Virus record (IMG/VR): IMGVR_UViG_3300037245_000806
Span: 1 to 64,000 of that record
DNA from: a virus
Length of the DNA stretch: 64,000 nucleotides
Direction: 5' to 3' (one strand)
Below are positions 51,501 through 58,407 of this stretch, piece after piece. The first letter of the stretch is position 1. Each line of letters opens with the position of its first letter. The notes beneath the pieces are model-generated. The model saw nothing but the letters and a program-made list of their open reading frames with translations, did not search any database and was not told the DNA's origin. The position numbers were made by a program, and so were the translations under genes.

Positions 51501-53305
51501 ATCAAACCCTCGGGCGTCGTATACACCGCGAGGAACACGAACACGTCGCCGTTCTTGTCTGTGAGCGTCATGCCCTCTGAGAGGTGCCCGCTAAAACGAT
51601 TGTAAGCCGCCATTGACGAGTCTGTGTCATTGAACGACGCCTTCTCAAATGTCGTGTAGTGGTTGGGGAAGTCAGCCGCGAGAAGCTCGTCGATCTCGCC
51701 TTCCTGCGTCGTAACAGGCTCCTGCACAGCCGCAGGTGCCACCACAGTCTGGCCATACAGAGTTCCGGGCATGTCCTTGTGCGCCTGCTTGACGACAGTC
51801 GTGCCTCCGGTCAGATCGCTGGTAAAATTGTGGTCCAAGATACCTACCACTTTGCCCTGCGGATTCTCGACCATGTGTACGACCGTACCTGACGCGTTCT
51901 TCCACGCGCCAAGATACACGTAGTCCACGCCAGCCAACGTTATTATGGAGTAAACACCCAAGGGCGTCTTCTTACCCAACGCCACGAACGCCGCCTTGGT
52001 GCTCTTGACCGGGGTGGTCTTTGAGTTCTTCCAAGCAGGGCCGCTGAGATACTTGGCGACCTTCGCCTTTTCCGACTTCTTCGCAAGCGTCTGCTGAAGC
52101 TTGATGCCGTCCTTGGGTATCGGGTTGCCCTTCACGAACTGCTCGAAGTATGGGCGCACGTCAGCGTCACGTGGGATGTTCTCTAGAATGTGCTGCCAGT
52201 TGCCCTTCTTCCAATCGGCGATGAAGATATGAAAGAGGTTACCGGCAAGCTTGTTCTGTGCTGTCCATCGCCGAGCGGAGCCGAGAAGCTTCTTGGCAAA
52301 TGGCGGCGGAATGTTCTTGCCGTAGTACGCCTTCCATACGAGCGAGATCACCTCGGCCTCAACGCCGCTGAACTTCGGATCGCCAGCTGAGGAGACGTAC
52401 CGACCGCCGTCAGGATGGAAGTAGGAGATGCACGTGTTGATCGTGTCATTGTACGATAACCACGACAGCGGATTCTGGCCATACTTCGGCGGCTTCGCCG
52501 ATAGCTCGTTGTACTCCTTGACGATATCAGGCGCTTCCGTGGCGAGGATGAAGTACGCCACGAATGGAGCCCACACAAGCTTCGCAGCCTGCTTCGGGTT
52601 CATGCCCGTGAAGACATACTTCTTGAACGCCTCCAAGACCAGCTTATCGTCAGGCGGCGTGTTGCGCTTGAGGAACGCAAGGTCACGTGAGGCGGCAATG
52701 CGATACTCAACGTCTTCCGCCATCATCGCACGATACAGCGTTCGGAACGGGTTCGGTGTGTGATAGCGCCTGTACACCGCGTTCCCGACAGCCTCAGCGC
52801 TCTGACCGAATGCCTGCCTGAGGTCCAGTGGCCATCCTGTTGCACGCATGTAGTTCTCAGTGAAACGCGCTGCCTTGCGTGGGTTCAGATCGTACTCGTA
52901 ACGCCACGCGCCGAGTGCGAAGCGATTGTACACACCTTCCGGGCGAAGGGTCATGAGTTCCGTCACGGGATCAGCCGGAATGATGCCCTGCTCAACTGAC
53001 TCCTTGAAGACCCGGTCGGACCACGCACGCCCGCTGGCTGAACCGTGTAGGTACCACGATTGAATCAGCGCGGAGTCCTGAAGGGTCTTGAAGGATTGCA
53101 CCTCTTCGAGATACGGCTTCGCGTTGACCGCGAAGAAGCGGTGCAGCTTGGCAACAACATCGAGAGTCACGTGACCGCTGGCGAGAGCCTCAGCCATACT
53201 GAAACCAGCGACACCGGGTAGCTTCCCCTCGGGATCACTGTGGGCGTCTAGGCCCTTCTGGGCGGCACGCTGAACAATCGCTGGAACGATGAAGGTCATT
53301 GGCAT
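45554..53305 (-). CDS. Giant multidomain protein with Nudix and kinase-like cores
   Basis: 2,583 residues starting MPMTFIVPAI after GAGGG. Residues 1-400 are helical. From about 440 to 1,600 run beta-rich stretches of similar shape (GDVFVFLAVYTTPEGL, LGNYLVLGFDDGMY, DYTLVSAFDTDDGKV), suggesting diverged repeats. A perfect Nudix box lies at 1146-1168 (G...E...REVYEETGL). Residues 1801-1827 carry GDHDGHRGNW and VPVDRGQAF, the catalytic and metal loops of PI3K/HipA-type kinases. The last 200 residues are a separate domain (VGHGLNST, GGTQGVFLGF, GRGDEFGSD) that might be an ADP-ribosyltransferase or similar (weak). Position beside capsid genes suggests an injected internal head protein like T4 Alt (inference). 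Confidence 0.75.
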   Translation of the reverse strand: MPMTFIVPAIVQRAAQKGLDAHSDPEGKLPGVAGFSMAEALASGHVTLDVVAKLHRFFAVNAKPYLEEVQSFKTLQDSALIQSWYLHGSASGRAWSDRVFKESVEQGIIPADPVTELMTLRPEGVYNRFALGAWRYEYDLNPRKAARFTENYMRATGWPLDLRQAFGQSAEAVGNAVYRRYHTPNPFRTLYRAMMAEDVEYRIAASRDLAFLKRNTPPDDKLVLEAFKKYVFTGMNPKQAAKLVWAPFVAYFILATEAPDIVKEYNELSAKPPKYGQNPLSWLSYNDTINTCISYFHPDGGRYVSSAGDPKFSGVEAEVISLVWKAYYGKNIPPPFAKKLLGSARRWTAQNKLAGNLFHIFIADWKKGNWQHILENIPRDADVRPYFEQFVKGNPIPKDGIKLQQTLAKKSEKAKVAKYLSGPAWKNSKTTPVKSTKAAFVALGKKTPLGVYSIITLAGVDYVYLGAWKNASGTVVHMVENPQGKVVGILDHNFTSDLTGGTTVVKQAHKDMPGTLYGQTVVAPAAVQEPVTTQEGEIDELLAADFPNHYTTFEKASFNDTDSSMAAYNRFSGHLSEGMTLTDKNGDVFVFLAVYTTPEGLIIIIRNPDGELIWQDDGDFADIISEGNIKLSGWKDPNVLNVASQTPEIAGTPTTATEGGPPMKFEIGTIVKRQGLGNYLVLGFDDGMYQLLRLHASATGCNVETQLKESIEDSGVDIATHVDGTMTGEKYVTIPNWTTASAISLPPGFSAGGPVALGDKDYTLVSAFDTDDGKVVLAYAFDTITLSGNTITYPNYYVIDYASIGKPVTSSYEPEGPRPERGAEDALDSEAGPSKMSGTPEALQFIAKKGFVPLTKGDSPIFMFDLGGKLAYGHAKTRTIIGYARQPDGDSPKHYYIIMTEKGNINFKQALSGNMAYGPMIEILQDVVDELLPAPGKEVVAFPKLNYALSSTAKKVALEDKLIYVPSPDDAPFPVGAKLVYKPATEPQKIKLIAWVDQTKMGEPTGEKLAVLRHKDDDATYLVEVEDLANSYTIAFKHSADMNSVTGEMVFSKMNGQGLTLKTPYDANIGAGVPLPYGWDDPDPVEQPPMAKLPTGGHISAGIIAVMPPLAMMSDGESMAPAPSTLFLLVNPMNDYGGYTLTYPKGTVDKGESLEQTAVREVYEETGLAVKPVGYLGDFKGNDSVTRFFIGYITGGDPLKAGSETDAVTFKPVPLSYQKLPWYGELHKRDQLVTDATVKWLLDKGWPHLFTGEKADAYSQVTGPQDVEGQTGVVAFNPNDMHTIAATGTDQQASIVDYAVPAGAVAWVSASLSLPDAKTWAWIPALSMLDQGYPPPGVKVTVKIEKLQQTVIGYMRYVTTGGFVTTAIVMQSGTDFDWRTLYWQMEAEGPTGKKEYATKAKDFYPVVSPVMAKTKTIPADTSKADIWRALLFKCPYPVNEEMLTVLKDVVAEEGYAPAAFNCSRQHASVPGVSFGDVFLLHGAPLVCLGYLAVTDTMKKQHKLMFSQNKAGQYIVLSATDTAMGAYLPVSGDEGFGNPDAWFTHPDPKTNKLIQQLYANGGNLKAVGTNMTTFSTAWMKKVKFPAWSIMTKIVVQDVASLFIPGAATKPVYEAVIGMLKARMKASHKGKNKLAKKTKAPVGAPPTATGMVQKSYAAVPAWKPVIAPVVKIGTAKIAFDSPAILQQVSAPEPGLFKDTGGTISGGSNPCAVLSSPGGFQWFFKTPKDQAEVRVHVEVAAFKLAQLVDKTPTVPVGKMEFNGKLGSFQPLLEGSPPESDPNDLPDEDKGEILTQHMLDMFMGDHDGHRGNWMRLKAGRLVPVDRGQAFKFVLKGLTESLDPHWHPKGNVGEGYAKKLLNDWGASTAEIPELAWKAAREMIEKIRKLTEKHIQGLLAPIFASEDITGAKRTKILDTLYKRQKNYLKDWTKVLKKLQSDFKWPKIGKIKMSMKAPRLRIDPKTLGFGKAQAEDIAIASAYPIRGRAMKVDRDSIEQQEVMVKAVMWEKSPGKKVPATLIHFRMARHAGMLAVPKLLKQSGVIKQVTGSGGPHLLAVDSQNGFWSKIQAAIKSINYHLAPEEDGGGANQDMAVNEKTMAACFAIKPDLIAIIKATGKTAGTYGPMDEPNAIVNSMAGMYLEYLTLYIEPIMADLLAHKGKHTPKLGEFLWQAPEVDESDEQPDVPKAFDVKGNSHAKWPKVVQEADGTLLLQHDSHDVYAGANQDQFVIVAKALGAKLFVNSTGMDSNLPGLQTGVKGHQGQSWGYIEGTASAATIATLFTLFAQATGIDMSVATEKDKEILFWSKQAYLNQSGGEIKPKSDGTGVVTPEYTTAMELYRKGADDLALSALQKQTAKALGISVTKAKAEAKPLLAGRYDEGSVGYMRHERLGWDRAKLEKLFGKHFYVGHGLNSTTKSYIKSLGELPILMAHNVRSFWGAGNTGASVESDYGYGGTQGVFLGFRKAATKQDHVLYFDKSLALRTDCVVVGRGDEFGSDVKERLMTPEQWKRDFDEGYGSSSGALNTMSRYQVNVRHGINLLDYLYRATCANQSDIDAILDMCAERGWTAFGPQKQPPEKVFVLVGKEKL

Positions 53306-53316
53306 AATTAGCCCTC

Positions 53317-53331
53317 GTAACACTGTGTTAA
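53317..53331. promoter_or_regulatory. Dispersed operator-like palindrome, site 13
   Basis: GTAACACTGTGTTAA, here with the central base in the opposite orientation to most sites. It lies 12 bases before the giant gene and about 13 bases downstream of the predicted transcription start. Confidence 0.7.
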
Positions 53332-53343
53332 GCGGTTGCGGAC

Positions 53344-53371
53344 ATTATGCACTTTAGATGGCAGGCGTCAA
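53344..53371 (-). promoter_or_regulatory. Predicted promoter of the giant gene
   Basis: TTGACG, 16 bases, CATAAT. The -35 box lies at the 3' end of the methyltransferase gene. The leader is about 32 bases and contains operator site 13. Confidence 0.6.
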
Positions 53372-54571
53372 GGCCTGCCAATCGGCATCTTCTCCATGAA
53401 CCTGCTCGACCCAACGCATACGAATCGTGTCAACGTGAGTTGGGCTCATCTCAGCCATGTAGCAGACACGACCGAGCGCCTCAGCTGCGGCGAGCGCGGT
53501 ACCCGATCCACCGAAGGGATCGAAGACAATTTGGCCTTCCGAGGTCGAGTCCTCAACCATCTGGGTAATCAATTCCACGGGTTTCTGGCAGGGGTGCAGC
53601 TTGTTGACCTTGGGCTGCGGGTACTCAAAGACATTCGAGCAAATCCGGTTCGGCTTCGGCAACGCAACGCCAGCACGACCGCCGTAAAGGAGGAGGTCGA
53701 ACTGATGCATGTAGTCACCCTGCGTGAGGTTCCACGAGTCCTTCGCCCACATGAGCCACTGGTGTACCTCGCCCTTGTTCATTAGCCATGACTCGAAGAG
53801 GTTGGGCAGGAAGCGACTCGCGCAAAAGACATACGACGCGCCCTTCGTGACAGACAGGATGGTCTTGCACATGGCAGTCAGGAACATCGCCCACGAATCG
53901 CTGTCCATGTCGTCGTTATCAATGCCCTCCCACGAGTAGTTCTCGTAATCGACATTGTACGGCGGGTCGGTGATGCAGACGTGCGCCTTCTTGCGCCCGA
54001 AGAGGTCGAGCACTGCGCCGGGTTGCATGATGTCGCAGCACGCGAGACGGTGCTTGCCCAACTTATAAATGGTGTCCTTCTTCGACGCGGCTTTGTCTGG
54101 TGCCTCGGGTGTCTTGTCCTTCGCCCTGTTCTGAAGCTTCTTATCCTTCGGCAACAGCGCGTGAATGGACTCCTGTAGCTCAGCGAAACCCATCACGTCA
54201 AGCTGCGGCAATGACTTGCGTATCGACTCAAGCTGAGGGAGCGCCTTCTCCGCGTCCCAATGGCCCTGCACCGCTGGGTTATTCATCACGAGGTTCGCCG
54301 TCTTCTCAGTCACCTCATCGAACTCGACGACGATGCAGTCCACGAACTCAAAGCCCTCCTCAACGAGGCCTCTGATTCGCTGATGCCCCGAAATGCAGCG
54401 CGGAGGATCGACGGCAACGTTGACCACCGGTACTTCGAGAAGGGTCAGCGCGCGGAGGGATTCCTTGAGCCCGCGAAGAGCGTCGGGCGTGATGTCTCGC
54501 GGGTTGTAGTCGGCAAGCTCGATGTCAGCTAGGCGAAGCTTCCGGGTCTCCGGCTGAAGCGCTGCGGGCAT
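53354..54571 (-). CDS. ParB-domain DNA (adenine-N6) methyltransferase
   Basis: 405 residues. Residues 10-105 are a ParB/sulfiredoxin-like domain with the GHQRIR motif. A methyltransferase follows with the catalytic DPPY at 202-205, HPCQKP at 326-331 and the SAM-binding DPFGGSG at 351-357. DPPY before FGGSG is the beta-class order, so it probably methylates adenine N6 (or cytosine N4). Such genes often lie near phage packaging genes and protect or mark DNA. The paralogue at 54809-56089 has lost the catalytic motif. Confidence 0.85.
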   Translation of the reverse strand: MPAALQPETRKLRLADIELADYNPRDITPDALRGLKESLRALTLLEVPVVNVAVDPPRCISGHQRIRGLVEEGFEFVDCIVVEFDEVTEKTANLVMNNPAVQGHWDAEKALPQLESIRKSLPQLDVMGFAELQESIHALLPKDKKLQNRAKDKTPEAPDKAASKKDTIYKLGKHRLACCDIMQPGAVLDLFGRKKAHVCITDPPYNVDYENYSWEGIDNDDMDSDSWAMFLTAMCKTILSVTKGASYVFCASRFLPNLFESWLMNKGEVHQWLMWAKDSWNLTQGDYMHQFDLLLYGGRAGVALPKPNRICSNVFEYPQPKVNKLHPCQKPVELITQMVEDSTSEGQIVFDPFGGSGTALAAAEALGRVCYMAEMSPTHVDTIRMRWVEQVHGEDADWQALTPAI

Positions 54572-54839
54572 TTTTGGTCTCCTTCACAACTTGCGCGAGC
54601 GCGTGTGCGCGTGCGCCGTTACTCGACATGGCTCTCAGCCGGGTGTAAAGCCTGTGCGCTGATTCAGCGGTCTCGCGCACGATCTTACTGGTTTCAGACT
54701 CAGGGTCATCAAGTTCCTTGAGCCTTTGCGCCGCCCTCTCTGCAATAGCCTTGCGCAACTCAGGTGACAACGCGCTGAGCGCCGCGTGTAGTTTGTTCTT
54801 TGAAGCCGTCAATCGATCATTGGTGTCACGGCCTGCCAC
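54525..54839 (-). CDS. Small helical protein between the two methyltransferase genes
   Basis: 104 residues. I chose the GTG at 54839 because GAGGGGG precedes it. It overlaps the upstream pseudo-methyltransferase by 31 bases and the active methyltransferase by 47 bases. Nearly all helical (ELRKAIAERAAQRLKELDD). It could be a small packaging or adaptor protein; nothing identifies it. Confidence 0.55.
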   Translation of the reverse strand: MAGRDTNDRLTASKNKLHAALSALSPELRKAIAERAAQRLKELDDPESETSKIVRETAESAHRLYTRLRAMSSNGARAHALAQVVKETKNARSASAGDPEASPS

Positions 54840-56089
54840 TTCGCCCCCTCGCCATGTACGAACGTGGCCCATCGCTTCCGCACGATGTCGCAGAGCCGGG
54901 GCGTTCGCACGTATCCGATGAGCCGACGACCTGTCTTCTCAGCTGCAATGACCGTGGCCCCTGTGCCCATGTTCGGATCAAGCACGGTGTCGCCGATCTT
55001 CGAGGAGTCCATGATCGCGCGAGTCACGATCTCGACCGGCAACTTCGTCGTGGGCTTACGCTTCAAGCGGAACAGATTGCCAACGCTGCGCTCGCCCTTC
55101 ACCGCATTCCTCGCACGGAAGTATCGAGGAGAGCCTTCGCGCCAACCGTAGAGGACCGGAATCGTCGCCTCCCGGTAAGGGTACTTGGAGCTTGCCTTGA
55201 GCGAAGGGATCATCCACGCAAGCGTGTTGGACCAATGCCCCCCGAGCGCCACGAACCTTTGGTGGAGTCGCGGCAGCGTGAGAAGATTACTCGCTACGTA
55301 GACGTTGCCGTCAGTGTTATCGAGCGTGTGCTGAAGCATGACGTTCAAGAAGTCTTCGTTCACGTGCTTGGTCTCAGCGATGCACGTGAAAGCCATATCG
55401 GCGACCTTGACAGGAAAGCCTTCAAGGCTCCCCGGCTTCTCAATGGCGGCGCAAGCAATGACGTGCTCGCCCAGCTGATAGAGCCGTCCCCGTACTGACT
55501 CGGGTGATGTGCGCGCCACGGAGGGCTCAATATCCTCGTCAACCTTGCCGTGATTCTCGACGTCGTCAACGCCAGCCACAGCGCGAAGACTCCGCAAGGT
55601 GGTCTTGAGAAGTGAGTCCAGCCGCAGTGACTTGAGTTGCTTCTGTGCCTTGTCCCCGAGGGTCGAGCCGATGTCAGCGAGTAGTCGCTTCGTGAGTTCC
55701 GGTATGAAGTGCCCCCGGATGGTGCCGTTGTTGAGCGCGAAGTTGGCCCGGCGCTCCGTGGCATCATCGAAGCGGACGACAATGCAGCTAACCTCCTCCA
55801 CGCCATGAGCGATAAGCTGCCGGATGCGCTGGTGACCGCCGACGATACGCGCGCTGCCCTTGCGTAGGTTCACGACAGGGAAGGCGAGCAACCCCAGCTG
55901 CTGAAGGCTATTCGAGAGCCCGGTGAGCGCGTCCTGCGTAATGGACCTCGCGTTGTACGGGGCCTCTTCGAGCGCTGCTATGTTGAGGGTCTTCAGGGTG
56001 ACGCTGGCGTACTTCGGGTCGGCCTTCGGCTTCTTCACCGCAGACTTGCTCTTCTTCTTGGCGCTCTTCTTCTTCTTACGGGCAACCAT
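54809..56089 (-). CDS. ParB-domain methyltransferase paralogue, catalytically degenerate
   Basis: 426 residues starting MVARKKKK after GAGGGAGGG. A lysine-rich leader is followed by a ParB domain with GGHQRIR (84-90). The methyltransferase domain aligns with the neighbour to the last residues (WQAVTPMI against WQALTPAI). At the catalytic site the neighbour has DPPY, but this protein has CIAE (236-239). The SAM loop is changed to DPNMGTG (371-377). It probably cannot methylate but may bind DNA or form a heterodimer with its neighbour, as METTL14 does with METTL3 (analogy, inference). Confidence 0.75.
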   Translation of the reverse strand: MVARKKKKSAKKKSKSAVKKPKADPKYASVTLKTLNIAALEEAPYNARSITQDALTGLSNSLQQLGLLAFPVVNLRKGSARIVGGHQRIRQLIAHGVEEVSCIVVRFDDATERRANFALNNGTIRGHFIPELTKRLLADIGSTLGDKAQKQLKSLRLDSLLKTTLRSLRAVAGVDDVENHGKVDEDIEPSVARTSPESVRGRLYQLGEHVIACAAIEKPGSLEGFPVKVADMAFTCIAETKHVNEDFLNVMLQHTLDNTDGNVYVASNLLTLPRLHQRFVALGGHWSNTLAWMIPSLKASSKYPYREATIPVLYGWREGSPRYFRARNAVKGERSVGNLFRLKRKPTTKLPVEIVTRAIMDSSKIGDTVLDPNMGTGATVIAAEKTGRRLIGYVRTPRLCDIVRKRWATFVHGEGAKWQAVTPMID

Positions 56090-56143
56090 GCTGCCCTCCC
56101 TCTCGTTGTAAAGGGGTACGGGCGTGTGAAACACAACGTAGTC

Positions 56144-57517
56144 TCAACTCACCCAATCAGCGAAATTCACAGCACTCTGTCGAGCTTCGGCGTCGGTCTT
56201 GATCTTACCGGCCTTCGCTCGCTGTTCCTTCTCCCAATCGTCCTGCTTGCCCATCTCCCAATCGCCGTGGTACGTCAGCTTCGGAAAGAACTTGTCGCCG
56301 ACACCAAAGCCACTGAAGGCACGGTGCGACCAGCCATACCACTTGCCGGTCTTCGCGCCCTTGCCGATGCTGGCCACCTCGTGACTCGAATGTGATTTCT
56401 CAGGCGTGATCTTGTACCGATTTCGGAAGTCCTTCGGATTGTCACGCCAATGCTTCTCGTCCAACGCGATGGGGAACATCACGTCTGCGCGCTCGGAAAT
56501 GAAGCGTGAGCCCCGAAAGCGAAACTGCTCAGTCGGGACGTATACGCCGTCCTGTTCGCGCTCGAAGAGGATGGACAAGTCGGGACGTGCATGGATGTAG
56601 TATTCGGTCGCAGGCTGCACTGACTCAACGATGAAATTAGACTGACCGGGGCGCAGGAAGAGCGGGCCTTCGACCACGGAACGATCCATCGCCTCGATGA
56701 TCGCCTCGGTGGTCCCATGCTTCTTCCCGGTCTTCTTGGCCTTGTACTTCTTGGCGTTGAACGGGGGCGGTACCTTAGGCTTGGGCCATTCGTTCTTCCC
56801 CGGCTTGTCGAACGTTCGCGTGGCGGGGTTTTGCTGCTTCTTGAGCCACGCCTTCCCGATAGGATTCTTCAACGGGCGCTTGAGGATACGCTGCCCAAGG
56901 TTATGTAGCTGCGGCTTGATAACCGCGACCCAATCGTCAACGCTCACGTCCACGTTGTTATCGACAATGCGCATGTTCTTCGGGCCGAAGAGCTTGGCGT
57001 ACTTCTCCATATTCCGGTGCGCGCCACGCCACGCATCTTCCACGAAGCTGTCGGGCACGAAACGTCCACCGGCTTCTTTGCGCACGCGGTTGCGTTCGAG
57101 CGCCTTCTCAAGTGACGTGGTCACGAAGACCATGAAGATGTCATAGCCGAGCGCCCTGAGTTTCCGGGCGGGTTTGGCAACGCGGTCATAGGCCCATGCG
57201 GTACCGTCGATGATGAGCCCGAGGCGTCGTTGAGCGTAGTGGCGCAACTCCATCTTCATGGCATCACGCGCCTTGGTGAAGAGCCCGTATTCTTTGCCGA
57301 CCTCGGCGGGGGGTATACCGGCGAATTTCATGTAACGCTCAAGGTGCTTGTCTGCGTTGATGATCTTGAGGCCCGCACCGCCGAAGAGCGCCGTGGATAC
57401 CAGCGACTTGCCTGCGCCACCAGCACCGGCGAGGAAGACGGCGCGTAGGGTATGCGAGTCGCGAAGCCCCTCAGAAACCACAGAGTCTTCGGACACGAAC
57501 GCCTCACTCAGACTCAT
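56144..57517 (-). CDS. Zeta-toxin/polynucleotide-kinase-like P-loop protein
   Basis: 457 residues. Walker A GAGGAGKS at 31-38, then IINADKHLERYMK, LIIDGTAW, VFVTTSLEKALERN and a lid R..GRFVP, as in zeta toxins and T4 polynucleotide kinases. The C-terminal domain contains GKWYGWSHRAFSGFGVGDK (about residues 390-410), a motif I associate with head-region proteins of large myoviruses. It may phosphorylate nucleic-acid ends, a nucleotide or a cell-wall precursor; the substrate is unknown. Confidence 0.7.
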   Translation of the reverse strand: MSLSEAFVSEDSVVSEGLRDSHTLRAVFLAGAGGAGKSLVSTALFGGAGLKIINADKHLERYMKFAGIPPAEVGKEYGLFTKARDAMKMELRHYAQRRLGLIIDGTAWAYDRVAKPARKLRALGYDIFMVFVTTSLEKALERNRVRKEAGGRFVPDSFVEDAWRGAHRNMEKYAKLFGPKNMRIVDNNVDVSVDDWVAVIKPQLHNLGQRILKRPLKNPIGKAWLKKQQNPATRTFDKPGKNEWPKPKVPPPFNAKKYKAKKTGKKHGTTEAIIEAMDRSVVEGPLFLRPGQSNFIVESVQPATEYYIHARPDLSILFEREQDGVYVPTEQFRFRGSRFISERADVMFPIALDEKHWRDNPKDFRNRYKITPEKSHSSHEVASIGKGAKTGKWYGWSHRAFSGFGVGDKFFPKLTYHGDWEMGKQDDWEKEQRAKAGKIKTDAEARQSAVNFADWVS

Positions 57518-57978
57518 GCGTCCTCCTCAGGGAGCCGAGTAACCGGCGCGTCCTCGATGAGGCCCTCTGCGCCAATGAGAAGATACGCACGCGCGATGGT
57601 CTCCGTCGTGAAGCCCAACGAGACAGCAGCATGTTGCGCGGCGTCAACTGCGTAAGCACCGTACTGGTCAGCAAGGTCGTGCGCGGCCACGATTGATGGC
57701 CCGCGCTCAACTGCGCCCTCTTCGCCCTGAACTTGGTGGCAACAGTCGAGCATACGCTTGACGAGCCGATGCGTAGTGATGGACTCGCGGACCACGCGCA
57801 GGTCGTCGCCTTCGAGGTCAGTCAACTCCACTGACTCCCCCGAAAGCACGTTGACGGCGAACCACTGGCCGTCCTTCTCCGACTTGACCGGCGTAAGTCC
57901 ATTTTCTTGCTCAGCAACTTCGCAGTCGGATATCTGTCGCATGATATGGGCGTGGGGATCATAAATGCGAAGGCTCAT
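57514..57978 (-). CDS. Hypothetical protein (154 aa)
   Basis: ATG overlaps the upstream stop and its own stop overlaps the kinase start. Alpha/beta N-terminus and a helical second half (residues about 65-140, with paired cysteines DCCHQ). Not recognised. Confidence 0.6.
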   Translation of the reverse strand: MSLRIYDPHAHIMRQISDCEVAEQENGLTPVKSEKDGQWFAVNVLSGESVELTDLEGDDLRVVRESITTHRLVKRMLDCCHQVQGEEGAVERGPSIVAAHDLADQYGAYAVDAAQHAAVSLGFTTETIARAYLLIGAEGLIEDAPVTRLPEEDA

Positions 57979-58316
57979 GTGAGCTTCCTCATCCGGCCAA
58001 GTGCAGCACTGGCCAAGGACGCACCGGTCTTCTGCTCGACAACTGGCGAACGCTCTCGCAGGAATGCACCGGGGTCGAAGGGCTGATCACCTTCATCCTC
58101 GGCCAAGTCACCCGCCAGACCAGCTGCGAGCGCGCCAAGCGTAGTCACGACAGGGCGCTTCGGAGCGGTCGGCTTTACCGGCGGCTTGGCTTGGAAGTCC
58201 TCCTGCGCCGATTCATCCGCGTGTTTGGTGATGCCTCGATACGTGGATGCGTCAGCTTGTAAGTGTCCGACAGGGGGGAGTACGCCGGAAGGTGCGTTGT
58301 CTGGTACAGGGTTCAT
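57975..58316 (-). CDS. Proline-rich hypothetical protein (113 aa)
   Basis: Starts MNPVPDNAPS after GGAGG (second of two ATGs). Low-complexity, proline-rich first half; helical last 30 residues. Probably unstructured; no function assigned. Confidence 0.55.
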   Translation of the reverse strand: MNPVPDNAPSGVLPPVGHLQADASTYRGITKHADESAQEDFQAKPPVKPTAPKRPVVTTLGALAAGLAGDLAEDEGDQPFDPGAFLRERSPVVEQKTGASLASAALGRMRKLT

Positions 58317-58343
58317 CATGGCCTCCTCGGTAGTAGGAGGATT

Positions 58344-58377
58344 GGGGGCGACCACCCTGCCCGAAGTGGTCGCCCCC
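58344..58377 (-). terminator. GC-rich hairpin before the proline-rich gene
   Basis: A perfect 12-bp stem, GGGGGCGACCAC and its complement, with a 10-base loop, directly after the lysine-rich gene. No T run on the minus strand, so it may attenuate transcription or protect mRNA. Confidence 0.55.
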
Positions 58378-58407
58378 GTTCCCGCCGCGCAGGAAGGAGG
58401 AAGAATA

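Noticed and set aside
41759-53305. Portal or large terminase within this region
   Set aside because: No gene shows a terminase Walker A/B with nuclease domain or a portal pattern; the giant protein's N-terminus did not fit a portal. They probably lie beyond 64000.
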